64,000 nt of DNA from Ignavibacteriae bacterium HGW-Ignavibacteriae-1. GTDB taxonomy: Bacteria; Bacteroidota; Ignavibacteria; Kapaibacteriales; UBA2268. The stretch spans positions 1-64,000 of the forward strand of contig PGYU01000002.1 of NCBI GenBank assembly GCA_002839825.1, given 5' to 3'. The notes under the pieces are model-generated. The model was given only the letters and a program-made list of their open reading frames with translations. It was not told the origin of the DNA and did not search any database. Position numbers and translations under genes: made by a program. Below, piece by piece: positions 35,178 to 43,396 of the stretch; position 1 is the stretch's first letter, and the number at the start of each line of letters is the position of its first letter.

Positions 35178-35471
35178 CTATTTTTTATTTTTGAAGAATA
35201 CTCGCCAATCATTTTCAATTATCCTATTCATTATTTCAGGATGAGAAATACAGTTCTTTTTTATTGGCATTCTTACTCTATCTCCTTTTTCATTGCATTC
35301 AACCAAATCAAAAAGATAATTATTGACATTGCTTTTTACTTTGCAGTAAATTTTAGTATTTTGCATACTATAAATTTCAAAGATATCATCATTGGTAAAA
35401 ATCAAATTATGATAGTACTGATGATCATTTCTCTCGAATCTTTTTAGATCCTTGTATTCATCCTTTGTCAT
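35178..35471 (-). CDS. Unrecognised 97-residue protein inserted between the two R-M halves
   Basis: 97 residues, hydrophilic, mixed alpha/beta by eye (MTKDEYKDLKRFERNDHQYY...IFTNDDIFEIYSMQNTKIYC...RIIENDWRVFFKNKK). It has two Cys besides many Asn, Lys and Tyr. I recognise no HNH, GIY-YIG, LAGLIDADG, intein or HTH motif. It begins 2 bp after the stop of the N-terminal half and ends 6 bp before the C-terminal half, exactly where the intact enzyme family has no sequence. Base composition is more AT-rich than the flanking halves, which suggests separate acquisition. It could be a subunit linker, a regulator or an anti-defence/immunity factor, but function is unknown. Confidence 0.65.
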   Translation of the reverse strand: MTKDEYKDLKRFERNDHQYYHNLIFTNDDIFEIYSMQNTKIYCKVKSNVNNYLFDLVECNEKGDRVRMPIKKNCISHPEIMNRIIENDWRVFFKNKK

Positions 35472-35473
35472 TT

Positions 35474-37264
35474 TTAATCCTTTATTTTAACTAAGAACAT
35501 AATTGCAATTCCAACTGCGGCTGAAACACCAAAAATAGTATTTTTTTCGTTAAGAAATATTCCGTCTTTACCGGATAACTCTCTAATGTTACCGCCTAAA
35601 TCAATGATATAAGCGTAGTCAAATTCTTCTTGTATTGTCTTTCTGAATCCGTCAAATGTTCGGGCATTTATAAATGAGTTGTTCGTTATAAATGCAATTA
35701 CACCCTCATCACCAATTCTATCCATAGCCCATCTGTAAAAACGGCTGTACATATCATAGACTTTAGTTTTTTGGGCTGTTGAGTGTTTGATGTATGTGTC
35801 TTTGATTCTCTTGTCTATAATCGGATATTCGCGGTTTTTGTTGTTGTCGTTTTCGTTCATCTGATTGGCATTGTAGGGCGGATTGCCTATAATGACTGAG
35901 ATTTTGCGTTCGTTTTGCTTTTTGATTCTTTCTGTATTTTCAGCGGAAACACTGAAGAGTTCATCAACCTTGTTTTTGTAATCGAATCCCATGTTGTCGA
36001 GCGTATCAACAAAGCACAGATTCTTGAACTCAGCATATTCTTCCATGCGTTGTTTGTAGGTGAATTCGATATTCAAATTTGCGATATAGTAGGGCAAAAT
36101 AGCCACTTCGTTAGCGTGGATTTCGTTCTTGTACTTGTATTCGAGCTTGTCTTTGGGCAAATAATCAATCAAATCGCAAATGAAAGTGCCTGTGCCTGTT
36201 GCAGGGTCGAGTATTTCCACATTTTTATCCGACAAAAATCTTCCAAAATGCTTATGCAGAAGATAATCCGTGCTTTCAATCATAAATCGGACGATTTCGT
36301 TTGGCGTATAGACCACTCCGAGCCGGTCGGCAGCCTTGGGATTGTAGGACTTGTAGAAATTTTCGTACACAATTTTCAAAAATTTCTGCTTTTCGTGATG
36401 GTCTGCAATTCCTGCTGCTGCTACATTGATAGCTTGATAATAAATGTTAATCTTTGACAGCAGATTTTCTCTAATTTGCCTCGTAAAGAAAGTATTAATC
36501 ACGGTTTCCAACTGCTTAGCAATGTTATTTTCGCGATGGAAATATGGCTCGTCAAAAATCGTATTGAAAATATCGGCAGTCAGAATATGCTGAATCATCA
36601 TTTCATTAATATCATCGAGAGTAATTTCCGGATTGATAGATTGCTTACATATTTCATGAAATTCTAATAGTTTTGTTATAAATTTTTGATTAACTGTACT
36701 TTTGTTTTCAGCTACTAAACCCTGCTCCCCATAACCTAACTGCTCGTTTATCATATTTCGCAATGCAGTGACGACATTCGGAATATCGCTTTTGAAAAGT
36801 TCTATTGCAGCCCGAAAATTGGCAACTTCCGGACGCTGATAATTGACAAAAGATTTGATTAAACTGTCGAGTGCGAGAGCGTTTTGAACATCGGCACGAA
36901 TGACTTCGCGACCACCTTGGAACAATACGGCAGTTTGGCTGTCCTCGAAAAGTATGTTATCCTTAGGGTAGCCTTTGGCAAATTTCTTTTTGATTTCCAA
37001 ATCAATATCATCGTCCTCGTCTTTACTTTCCCAATAACCCCAATCGAGTCTGAGCGAATCTTTGAGGGTCCCATCGGGAGTTATGGTTCTACCGGTAGAG
37101 GTTTTGATAGATAATTCAGGTATCAAAATCAGTCCATTTTGCGAAGCGTAATGATTGAGCAGATTATAAAAGGAATTGCGTATTGCAGTTTCCTTAGTGC
37201 TACCACTGTAATCCTTGACTTTCTGCAGTTCATTCTGATAATGTTGTATAGCGACTAACGACAT
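35474..37264 (-). CDS. Restriction-methyltransferase, nuclease plus N6-adenine methylase half
   Basis: 596 residues. Residues 55-110 form a PD-(D/E)xK nuclease: D64 in 'ITPDGTLKD' and E79-S-K81 in 'WGYWESKDE'. A helical linker (120-310) precedes a gamma-class N6-adenine methylase with motif I 'DPATGTGTF' at 353 and motif IV N461-P-P-Y464. There is no helicase domain, so it is closer to type IIG-like enzymes than to ATP-driven type ISP. It stops at '...GVSAAVGIAIMFLVKIKD', before the specificity region, which is a separate downstream gene. Start ATG 37264. It heads a four-gene minus-strand operon ending in the cyclase. Confidence 0.85.
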   Translation of the reverse strand: MSLVAIQHYQNELQKVKDYSGSTKETAIRNSFYNLLNHYASQNGLILIPELSIKTSTGRTITPDGTLKDSLRLDWGYWESKDEDDDIDLEIKKKFAKGYPKDNILFEDSQTAVLFQGGREVIRADVQNALALDSLIKSFVNYQRPEVANFRAAIELFKSDIPNVVTALRNMINEQLGYGEQGLVAENKSTVNQKFITKLLEFHEICKQSINPEITLDDINEMMIQHILTADIFNTIFDEPYFHRENNIAKQLETVINTFFTRQIRENLLSKINIYYQAINVAAAGIADHHEKQKFLKIVYENFYKSYNPKAADRLGVVYTPNEIVRFMIESTDYLLHKHFGRFLSDKNVEILDPATGTGTFICDLIDYLPKDKLEYKYKNEIHANEVAILPYYIANLNIEFTYKQRMEEYAEFKNLCFVDTLDNMGFDYKNKVDELFSVSAENTERIKKQNERKISVIIGNPPYNANQMNENDNNKNREYPIIDKRIKDTYIKHSTAQKTKVYDMYSRFYRWAMDRIGDEGVIAFITNNSFINARTFDGFRKTIQEEFDYAYIIDLGGNIRELSGKDGIFLNEKNTIFGVSAAVGIAIMFLVKIKD

Positions 37265-37385
37265 TTATATGCCTTCTTTTTATTATTTATTTTCCAAAAC
37301 GCAAAATTGCATTCTACAAACATAACAATTTTATAATATTCATTTCTTGACTCATTTCAACCTTTTCATTTTGTCAGCTAAGCCC

Positions 37386-37419
37386 AAAAAAAATCCCCCT
37401 TTTTCTCAAAAGGAGGATA
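37386..37419 (-). terminator. Probable terminator of the tandem paralogue cluster
   Basis: On the minus strand ATCCTCCTTTT and AAAAGGGGGAT can pair around a short loop, followed by a run of eight U. It lies about 40 bp past the stop of the last paralogue. The sequence resembles the genome's CCCCCT repeats, so it may be a co-opted repeat. Confidence 0.65.
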
Positions 37420-37456
37420 TCGTATGCTTTAAAGGAGTGGTGCATTTATGAGTATT

Positions 37457-40231
37457 TTAGAGAGAAATTTTCTTGCTCATCCAAATGCCATTGATTTTGA
37501 GATGGAGCATATAAACGCCGGAAGTCAATCCGGGGACGGCTGCGCTGTAAGAATTTACACTGTTGGTAAGCTCAGAAGTGAACAATGTTCTGCCGTTCAA
37601 ATCATATACTTTCATACCGGAAATTGTGGCATCGTGCTCGGAGCGGAATGTAATTGAGGCTCCGTCATAATTTACCGCGAAGGTTCCGCCAAATAGTTTG
37701 TCGTCAATTACTGATGATGGAATTGCAACTCCGGTGACTTTAGCTTCATCTCTTACTACATATGCGTCAGTGATGACTTTTAATGTTGCTTCAAATTCAC
37801 CCGGTTCAGTAGGTGTGAATTTTACAGCTATCTTATATACTTCGCCTGCAGGTAATATAAATGGTTCTTCTTCTGAAACTGTCGGCAAATCGAATGAAAA
37901 TACCGGACTGCCACCAATTTCAATTCCTGTGATAAGCAAATCTACCGAGCCCATATTTGTGATTAAGACATAGCTGTCTTTTACGGGTTCGCCAGCCATC
38001 TGTGTGTAGAAATTTGTACCTACAATATCAAAACGCGGGTTGGCAACTTCGGCAAGGAGATTATCGAAATAAATCACATCGTCATTTTCCAATTTGATGC
38101 CAATCTGATTTGCAAATTTCCCTTCGATTTTTTTAATATCATCTTCGTTCATATTGCGGGCATTGAAACGAACTTGGAATTTGTGCTCTTCGCCGGGTTC
38201 GAATATTTTGTTAGATTCGATATTATTAATAATTTCAAATTGTGGGTCATTTTTCGAGAATATGATTGAATTGGCAGGCACAGTGCTCATGCTTTCAACA
38301 TTGGTTAGTGTAAATTCAAGTTCTTCAAATTTACCTGATTTCAATTTGCCGAAATTAGTTTCAGTGGAAACAATCGTTGGAGCAGGGGACGCAACAATGC
38401 TGAATTCGACAATTTTATCGTTGCCTCTTCTATCGGTCACAGCAAGAACTGCTTTTGATGATTTATACTTATTGTGCACATTTATTTGGAAATTTGTTTC
38501 GTTATCAATTCCCGGGATAAACGGAGTATATTCGAGTTTGTAATTATCGCTAAGTGCATTAATCAATCTAACCGATGATAGTCCGGCTGCATTTGATTCT
38601 TGTACCTCGTCGCCGTCCTTGCTGATTTTTGAGCTTGGTTGAGCAACGTCACGAACTACACCTGTGATGTTGCCCTTTTCGTCCATTTCGTAGTCTATTT
38701 CAGGGGCGAGCGAGTCGTCGGAGGACATGTCAAGAAGTCTGCCTGATGCCGGATAGCCGTATGAATCAAAGCTGTCATATCCGTATGCATAAACCGCAAA
38801 TGGTTCATCAGCTTTCATTCTATATACGCCATCATGATCCAGTTTTAAAGTTTTGGAGTAATATTGACGCCCGTCTTTTTCCTCTCCATAAAATGGGGTT
38901 CCCGGCGAAGAACTTATATTTTTCACAGATATCCAATTTAATTCTTCGGCTTTAGCTTCTGCAAACATTAAATCTTCAGGAATTGTGCCATCTGCTTTTG
39001 CCAAATAAACTATATTGATAAAATTATCGTTAAACCCAAATCCACCTTTAATCCCGGGTGTATTGAATATTATATCAGTTTGGAATTGTTCTACCGGTAA
39101 TATTTGCATTTGGAATGGGTCGGATTCTACTCCATCATCTTGTTGTCCCGGATTATATTGAACAACGTTTATTGCTTTATCAGATGATATTCTGGCAGGT
39201 TTTGGTGTTGCATCAGAGCCTGTTCTCGTTTCAATATATCCTCTACTTTTAAATCCGCCTGCGAATTGGATTGTTCCTGCAGGTATACCGTTAATTGAAT
39301 ATTGAGTCATATCTTCAGCAGCAAAAATCTTAACTATACTATGGTTTTTTCTAGCCTGAATTGGTGCAACTAAATAGTTCTTGCCCCAGTTATAAATTGG
39401 CAATTCTTGCTCTATAATATAGTCACATGCTGCTATATGAGATGGAATATAGGCACAGAAATTTCCTGATATAACAGCAACAGGTTTATCGGCATTAACG
39501 TTCGAACCCGTCAAATCATTAAAGGGACCGACTCCGGCAATCAACCAAACGTCGCCTTTGTGAATCATTTTGCTCATGCTTTGTCCGGCTCTCATTGTAT
39601 CACCGGTTTCTTTAATTATCATCATAGTCTCAAAGCCGCCAAGTTTGAAATTTACAGTAGTATTATCATAAGCACCGACTATACTTGTGTAGCTTGGCAG
39701 AAATTGAGAGGTATTGCTAGTAGGGTCTTCATAAGATGCTACTTGATAATCCGTACCAAGTACGTTAATTGGCAATGCCATATATCCATCAGAAGTGTAC
39801 TTGTAACGTGTCATCCCATAACAAATTATCGGGTCATCAGCAGTTATTACGATTGCTCTACCTGCCCATACTTGTGATGGTTGTGGTCTAATCGGCAAGC
39901 CCCCATTTCCTTTGGAATAAGCCTGAGCTACAGCGGGAGTTAAAGCAAATTCAATTACATCATTTGGTATAGTTTCTTTAACAATTGTAATGGCAAGACC
40001 GGGTATGCTAAGTGTAACTTTTGTCTTGTAGAGCGAGGCGACATAAATTCGGATGGCATTATTGGGTCCAGGATCTTCCCAACATGGATGGAAAGTCATC
40101 AGGAATTCAGTTCCGGCGTTGGAAGCGCCAAGCAACAGCGATAGCTTGTCAATATCGGACTCATCAGCCCTAAGTGAGGAAAGCGGCAATAAAATAGCAA
40201 TTGCCACTACAAAAAGAAGAAAATGTTTCAT
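37457..40231 (-). CDS. IgGFc-binding-like T9SS secreted protein, paralogue 1
   Basis: 924 residues from ATG 40231 (an upstream 26-codon extension has no signal character). Signal peptide MKHFLLFVVAIAILLPLSSL. Residues about 35-450 match the IgGFc-binding N-terminal type domain ('GTEFLMTFHPCWED', 'QVWAGRAIVITADDPIICYG', 'MALPINVLGTDYQVASYEDP', 'IVGAYDNTTVNFKLGG'). Ig-like/ASPM-type beta domains follow (about 640-840, 'FTPTEPGEFEATLKVITDAY'). The end is a T9SS type A sorting domain ('GMKVYDLNGRTLFTSEL', 'GLTSGVYMLHLKINGIWMSK'). It is therefore probably displayed on or released from the outer surface, with an adhesin-like role inferred. Confidence 0.85.
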   Translation of the reverse strand: MKHFLLFVVAIAILLPLSSLRADESDIDKLSLLLGASNAGTEFLMTFHPCWEDPGPNNAIRIYVASLYKTKVTLSIPGLAITIVKETIPNDVIEFALTPAVAQAYSKGNGGLPIRPQPSQVWAGRAIVITADDPIICYGMTRYKYTSDGYMALPINVLGTDYQVASYEDPTSNTSQFLPSYTSIVGAYDNTTVNFKLGGFETMMIIKETGDTMRAGQSMSKMIHKGDVWLIAGVGPFNDLTGSNVNADKPVAVISGNFCAYIPSHIAACDYIIEQELPIYNWGKNYLVAPIQARKNHSIVKIFAAEDMTQYSINGIPAGTIQFAGGFKSRGYIETRTGSDATPKPARISSDKAINVVQYNPGQQDDGVESDPFQMQILPVEQFQTDIIFNTPGIKGGFGFNDNFINIVYLAKADGTIPEDLMFAEAKAEELNWISVKNISSSPGTPFYGEEKDGRQYYSKTLKLDHDGVYRMKADEPFAVYAYGYDSFDSYGYPASGRLLDMSSDDSLAPEIDYEMDEKGNITGVVRDVAQPSSKISKDGDEVQESNAAGLSSVRLINALSDNYKLEYTPFIPGIDNETNFQINVHNKYKSSKAVLAVTDRRGNDKIVEFSIVASPAPTIVSTETNFGKLKSGKFEELEFTLTNVESMSTVPANSIIFSKNDPQFEIINNIESNKIFEPGEEHKFQVRFNARNMNEDDIKKIEGKFANQIGIKLENDDVIYFDNLLAEVANPRFDIVGTNFYTQMAGEPVKDSYVLITNMGSVDLLITGIEIGGSPVFSFDLPTVSEEEPFILPAGEVYKIAVKFTPTEPGEFEATLKVITDAYVVRDEAKVTGVAIPSSVIDDKLFGGTFAVNYDGASITFRSEHDATISGMKVYDLNGRTLFTSELTNSVNSYSAAVPGLTSGVYMLHLKINGIWMSKKISL

Positions 40232-40322
40232 AATACACCTCAAAATGTTTTTTAAAAATTCAATTATTATCCTTTTATTATTCAAACTCTTGTGGCAATT
40301 TTGCCACACTAAGAGTAAATTA

Positions 40323-43091
40323 CTAAATTATTATTTTCTTGCTCATCCATATGCCATTGATTTTGAGATGAAGCAGATAAATGCCGGAAGTCAATCCGGG
40401 GACGGCTGCACTGTAAGAATTTACACTGTTGGTAAGCTCAGAAGTGAACAAGGTTCTGCCGTTCAAATCATAAACTTTCATGCCGGAAATTGTGGCATCG
40501 TGCTCGGAGCGGAAAGTAATTGCGGCTCCGTCATAATTAACGGCGAATTTCCCGCCCTCCAATTTATCATCAATGACTATTGCGGGGATTGCAAGTCCTC
40601 TAATTTGAGCAACATCATTAATTACATAGGCATCACTGATGACTTTCATAGTTGCGGAATAATCTCCCGGTTCTGTAGGAACAAAACTTGTTTTAATCCT
40701 ATATTCTCTACCTGAACGAATTGTGATGGGCTTTTCTTCGGAAACTGAAGGTAAATCGAATGTAAATTCGGGATTGCCGTTTACTTCAAATCCCGTGACA
40801 AGCATATCTACAATGCCGAGGTTTTTGATAACTACAAATTCACTTTTAGCAGGTTCGCCTTCCAATTGCGCAGTGAAATCTATTCCTGAAACTACTACAC
40901 GCGGATTTGCGACGGCTGCAGAGAGAGTACTGAAATAATGTATTTCGCCATTTGCCAATTCAATTCCAATTTGATTTGAAAATGCCCCTTCGATGTTTTT
41001 AATATCATCTTCATTCATATTGCGAGCGCTGAATCGAACTTTGAATTTGTGTTGTTCACCTGCTTGGAACACTCTGTTAGCTTCAATATTATTCATAATT
41101 TCAAATTGTAGGTCATTTTTCTCAAGCACTATAGAATTGATAGGCACAGTATTATTAGTGTCTTGATTAGTCAATATAAACTCAAGTTCAACAAATTTTC
41201 CTGATTTCAATGAACCAAAATTTGCAGTATTAAAAACAAGGTTCAGGATTGGAGATGCCACAATATTGAATTCGACAATTTTATCGTTGCCTCTTCTATC
41301 AGTCACTGCAAATATCGCCTTTGCTGATTTGCTTTTATCTATCACTTTTAATTGGAAACTTGTTTCGTTGTCAATCCCGGGAATAAACGGAGTATTATCG
41401 AGTTTGTAATTATCGCTAAGTGCATTAATCAATTTAACCGACGATAGTCCTGTTGCTTGTGATTCTTGCACTTCGTCGCCATCTTTGCCTACTTTGCCCG
41501 ACAATTGTGAAACGTCTCGAACAATACCACTAATATTAAAATTCTCGTCCACTTCGTACTTTATTTCAGGAGCCACTATGTCTTTTGAAGACATGTCCAG
41601 AAGCATGCCCGAAGCAGGGAATCCATATGAATCATAGCTATCATAGCCATATGAATAAACCGCAAATGGCTCGTAAGCTGTCATTCTATATACACCATCA
41701 AAATCCAACTTTAAAGTGGCTGCATAATATTGACGACCGTCTTTTTCTTCGCCATAAAACGGTTGAGCATCGGTTATTAAATTTTTCAACGGCGTCCAAT
41801 CAAGTCCACCATCAATAACTTTGGTAAACTTTAAATCATCAGGGATTGAACCGTCTGCATTTGCCATAAAAACTATGTTTATGTAATTTTCTCGAAATGC
41901 TAAACCACCTCTTATTCCGGGTGTGTTGAAAATGGCATCGGTTTGGTATTGTCCAATCGGAAGAATTTGCATTTGAAATGGGTCGCTTTCAACTCCATCA
42001 TCTGCTTGTCCCGGATTGAAGAGAACAACGTTGATAGTTTTGTCTGAGGAGATTCTGACAGGCTTTGGAATAGAATCAAGCGTGGCTCTCATCTCAATAT
42101 AACCGCTATGCAAAAAGCCACCCGCGTTTTGGATAGTTCCTGCAGGTATATCATCAAATGAAAATTTTGTATTATCTTCTGCCGCAAAAATTTTAACAAT
42201 TGATGCTTTTCTTCTTTCAATTACACTTGCGACTAAATAATCCTTCCCCCAATTATAAATTGGTAATTCTTGTTCAATAATATAGTCACATGCTGCTGCT
42301 TTAGTCGGTATCATGCTACAATAGTTCCCGGATATAACAGCTACCGGTTTATCTGCATTTATATTCGAGCCTGTTAAATCACCCAATTTTCCGACTCCGG
42401 CTATCAACCAAACGTCTCCTATGTTGAGCGTTCTAGTCATACTTTCACCGGCTCTAAGCGTATCGCCGTTTTCCATAATAACTAACATACTTTCGAATCC
42501 GCCAAGTTTGAATTTTACTGAAGTGTTGTCATAGGCACCGACTATACTTGTATAACTGGGGAAAAATTGACCGAGATTGTTTGCGGGATCGGCAAAGGAA
42601 GCGATTTGATAATCTCTGCCCAGAACGTTTCTGGGTAATGCCATATAGCCATCGGAAGTATGTTTAGTCCGAGAGACACCATAACAAATAATCGGGTCAT
42701 CTGCCGTTACAATGATAGCTCGGTTTTCCCATACTTGTGAGGGCGGAGGTTTAATCGTTCCGGCGGCACCATTGTGATACACTTGAGCTTCTTCCTGAGT
42801 GAATGAAAATTCTATTACATCATTTGGGATTGTCTCTTTAACAATTGTAATGTCAAGTGCGGGTATTCGAAGTGTAACTTTTGTCTTGAACAGTGAGGCA
42901 ACATAAATTCGTATTGGATTAGGGGGTTCATTGCCTCCCCAGCCCGGATGAAAAGTCATCAGAAACTCAGTCCCTGCATTGGAAGCGCCAAGCAACAATG
43001 AAAGCTTGTCCATATCGGATTCTTCAGCCTTCAGTGATGAAAGAGGCAATAGAATTGCTATTACTGATATAAAGACAAGAAAATGTTTCAT
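40323..43091 (-). CDS. IgGFc-binding-like T9SS secreted protein, paralogue 2
   Basis: 922 residues from ATG 43091 with signal peptide MKHFLVFISVIAILLPLSSL. Layout is identical to paralogue 1 and most blocks can be aligned by eye. The last about 70 residues are almost the same ('AITFRSEHDATISGMKVYDL', 'NSVNSYSAAVPGLTSG'), and the DNA there is nearly identical too. The variable parts are mid-domain loops such as 'VASVIERRKASIVKIFAAED'. The spacing to paralogue 1 is 91 bp with no terminator. A recent tandem duplication with ongoing gene conversion at the 3' end is likely. Confidence 0.85.
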   Translation of the reverse strand: MKHFLVFISVIAILLPLSSLKAEESDMDKLSLLLGASNAGTEFLMTFHPGWGGNEPPNPIRIYVASLFKTKVTLRIPALDITIVKETIPNDVIEFSFTQEEAQVYHNGAAGTIKPPPSQVWENRAIIVTADDPIICYGVSRTKHTSDGYMALPRNVLGRDYQIASFADPANNLGQFFPSYTSIVGAYDNTSVKFKLGGFESMLVIMENGDTLRAGESMTRTLNIGDVWLIAGVGKLGDLTGSNINADKPVAVISGNYCSMIPTKAAACDYIIEQELPIYNWGKDYLVASVIERRKASIVKIFAAEDNTKFSFDDIPAGTIQNAGGFLHSGYIEMRATLDSIPKPVRISSDKTINVVLFNPGQADDGVESDPFQMQILPIGQYQTDAIFNTPGIRGGLAFRENYINIVFMANADGSIPDDLKFTKVIDGGLDWTPLKNLITDAQPFYGEEKDGRQYYAATLKLDFDGVYRMTAYEPFAVYSYGYDSYDSYGFPASGMLLDMSSKDIVAPEIKYEVDENFNISGIVRDVSQLSGKVGKDGDEVQESQATGLSSVKLINALSDNYKLDNTPFIPGIDNETSFQLKVIDKSKSAKAIFAVTDRRGNDKIVEFNIVASPILNLVFNTANFGSLKSGKFVELEFILTNQDTNNTVPINSIVLEKNDLQFEIMNNIEANRVFQAGEQHKFKVRFSARNMNEDDIKNIEGAFSNQIGIELANGEIHYFSTLSAAVANPRVVVSGIDFTAQLEGEPAKSEFVVIKNLGIVDMLVTGFEVNGNPEFTFDLPSVSEEKPITIRSGREYRIKTSFVPTEPGDYSATMKVISDAYVINDVAQIRGLAIPAIVIDDKLEGGKFAVNYDGAAITFRSEHDATISGMKVYDLNGRTLFTSELTNSVNSYSAAVPGLTSGIYLLHLKINGIWMSKKIII

Positions 43092-43396
43092 TACAAGCCT
43101 CGAATATGTATTTAAATTCAATTCCTTATGTTTTTCGCTTTAGTTTTGTGGCATTTATACCACACACAGAGTAAACATGTACATTAATTTTCACATTAAA
43201 TTGTTGTTTTCCATTCACTTTGCCGTCCGTTATTTCTCCGTAAGTCGCTATGAGACAAAGCCTTTAAATTTTTGCGTAAATGTTAGTATCAACTAATATT
43301 GCAAGAAAGATGCCATACAAGTATGACATCAGTCTCATGCTCACTTCAGAGCTATTTTTTAAACATTAATAATTTCGACTAAAACATTGCTTTTGT

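Noticed and set aside
35178-35471. Intein or self-splicing intron inside the restriction-methylase
   Set aside because: No intein end motifs (Cys/Ser start, HN end), stops at both ends, about 300 bp is too short for a group II intron, and no homing-endonuclease motif is seen. A small gene is simpler.
35474-37264. Type ISP enzyme
   Set aside because: Type ISP enzymes have an ATP-driven helicase domain between nuclease and methylase; the 120-310 linker here shows no helicase motifs.
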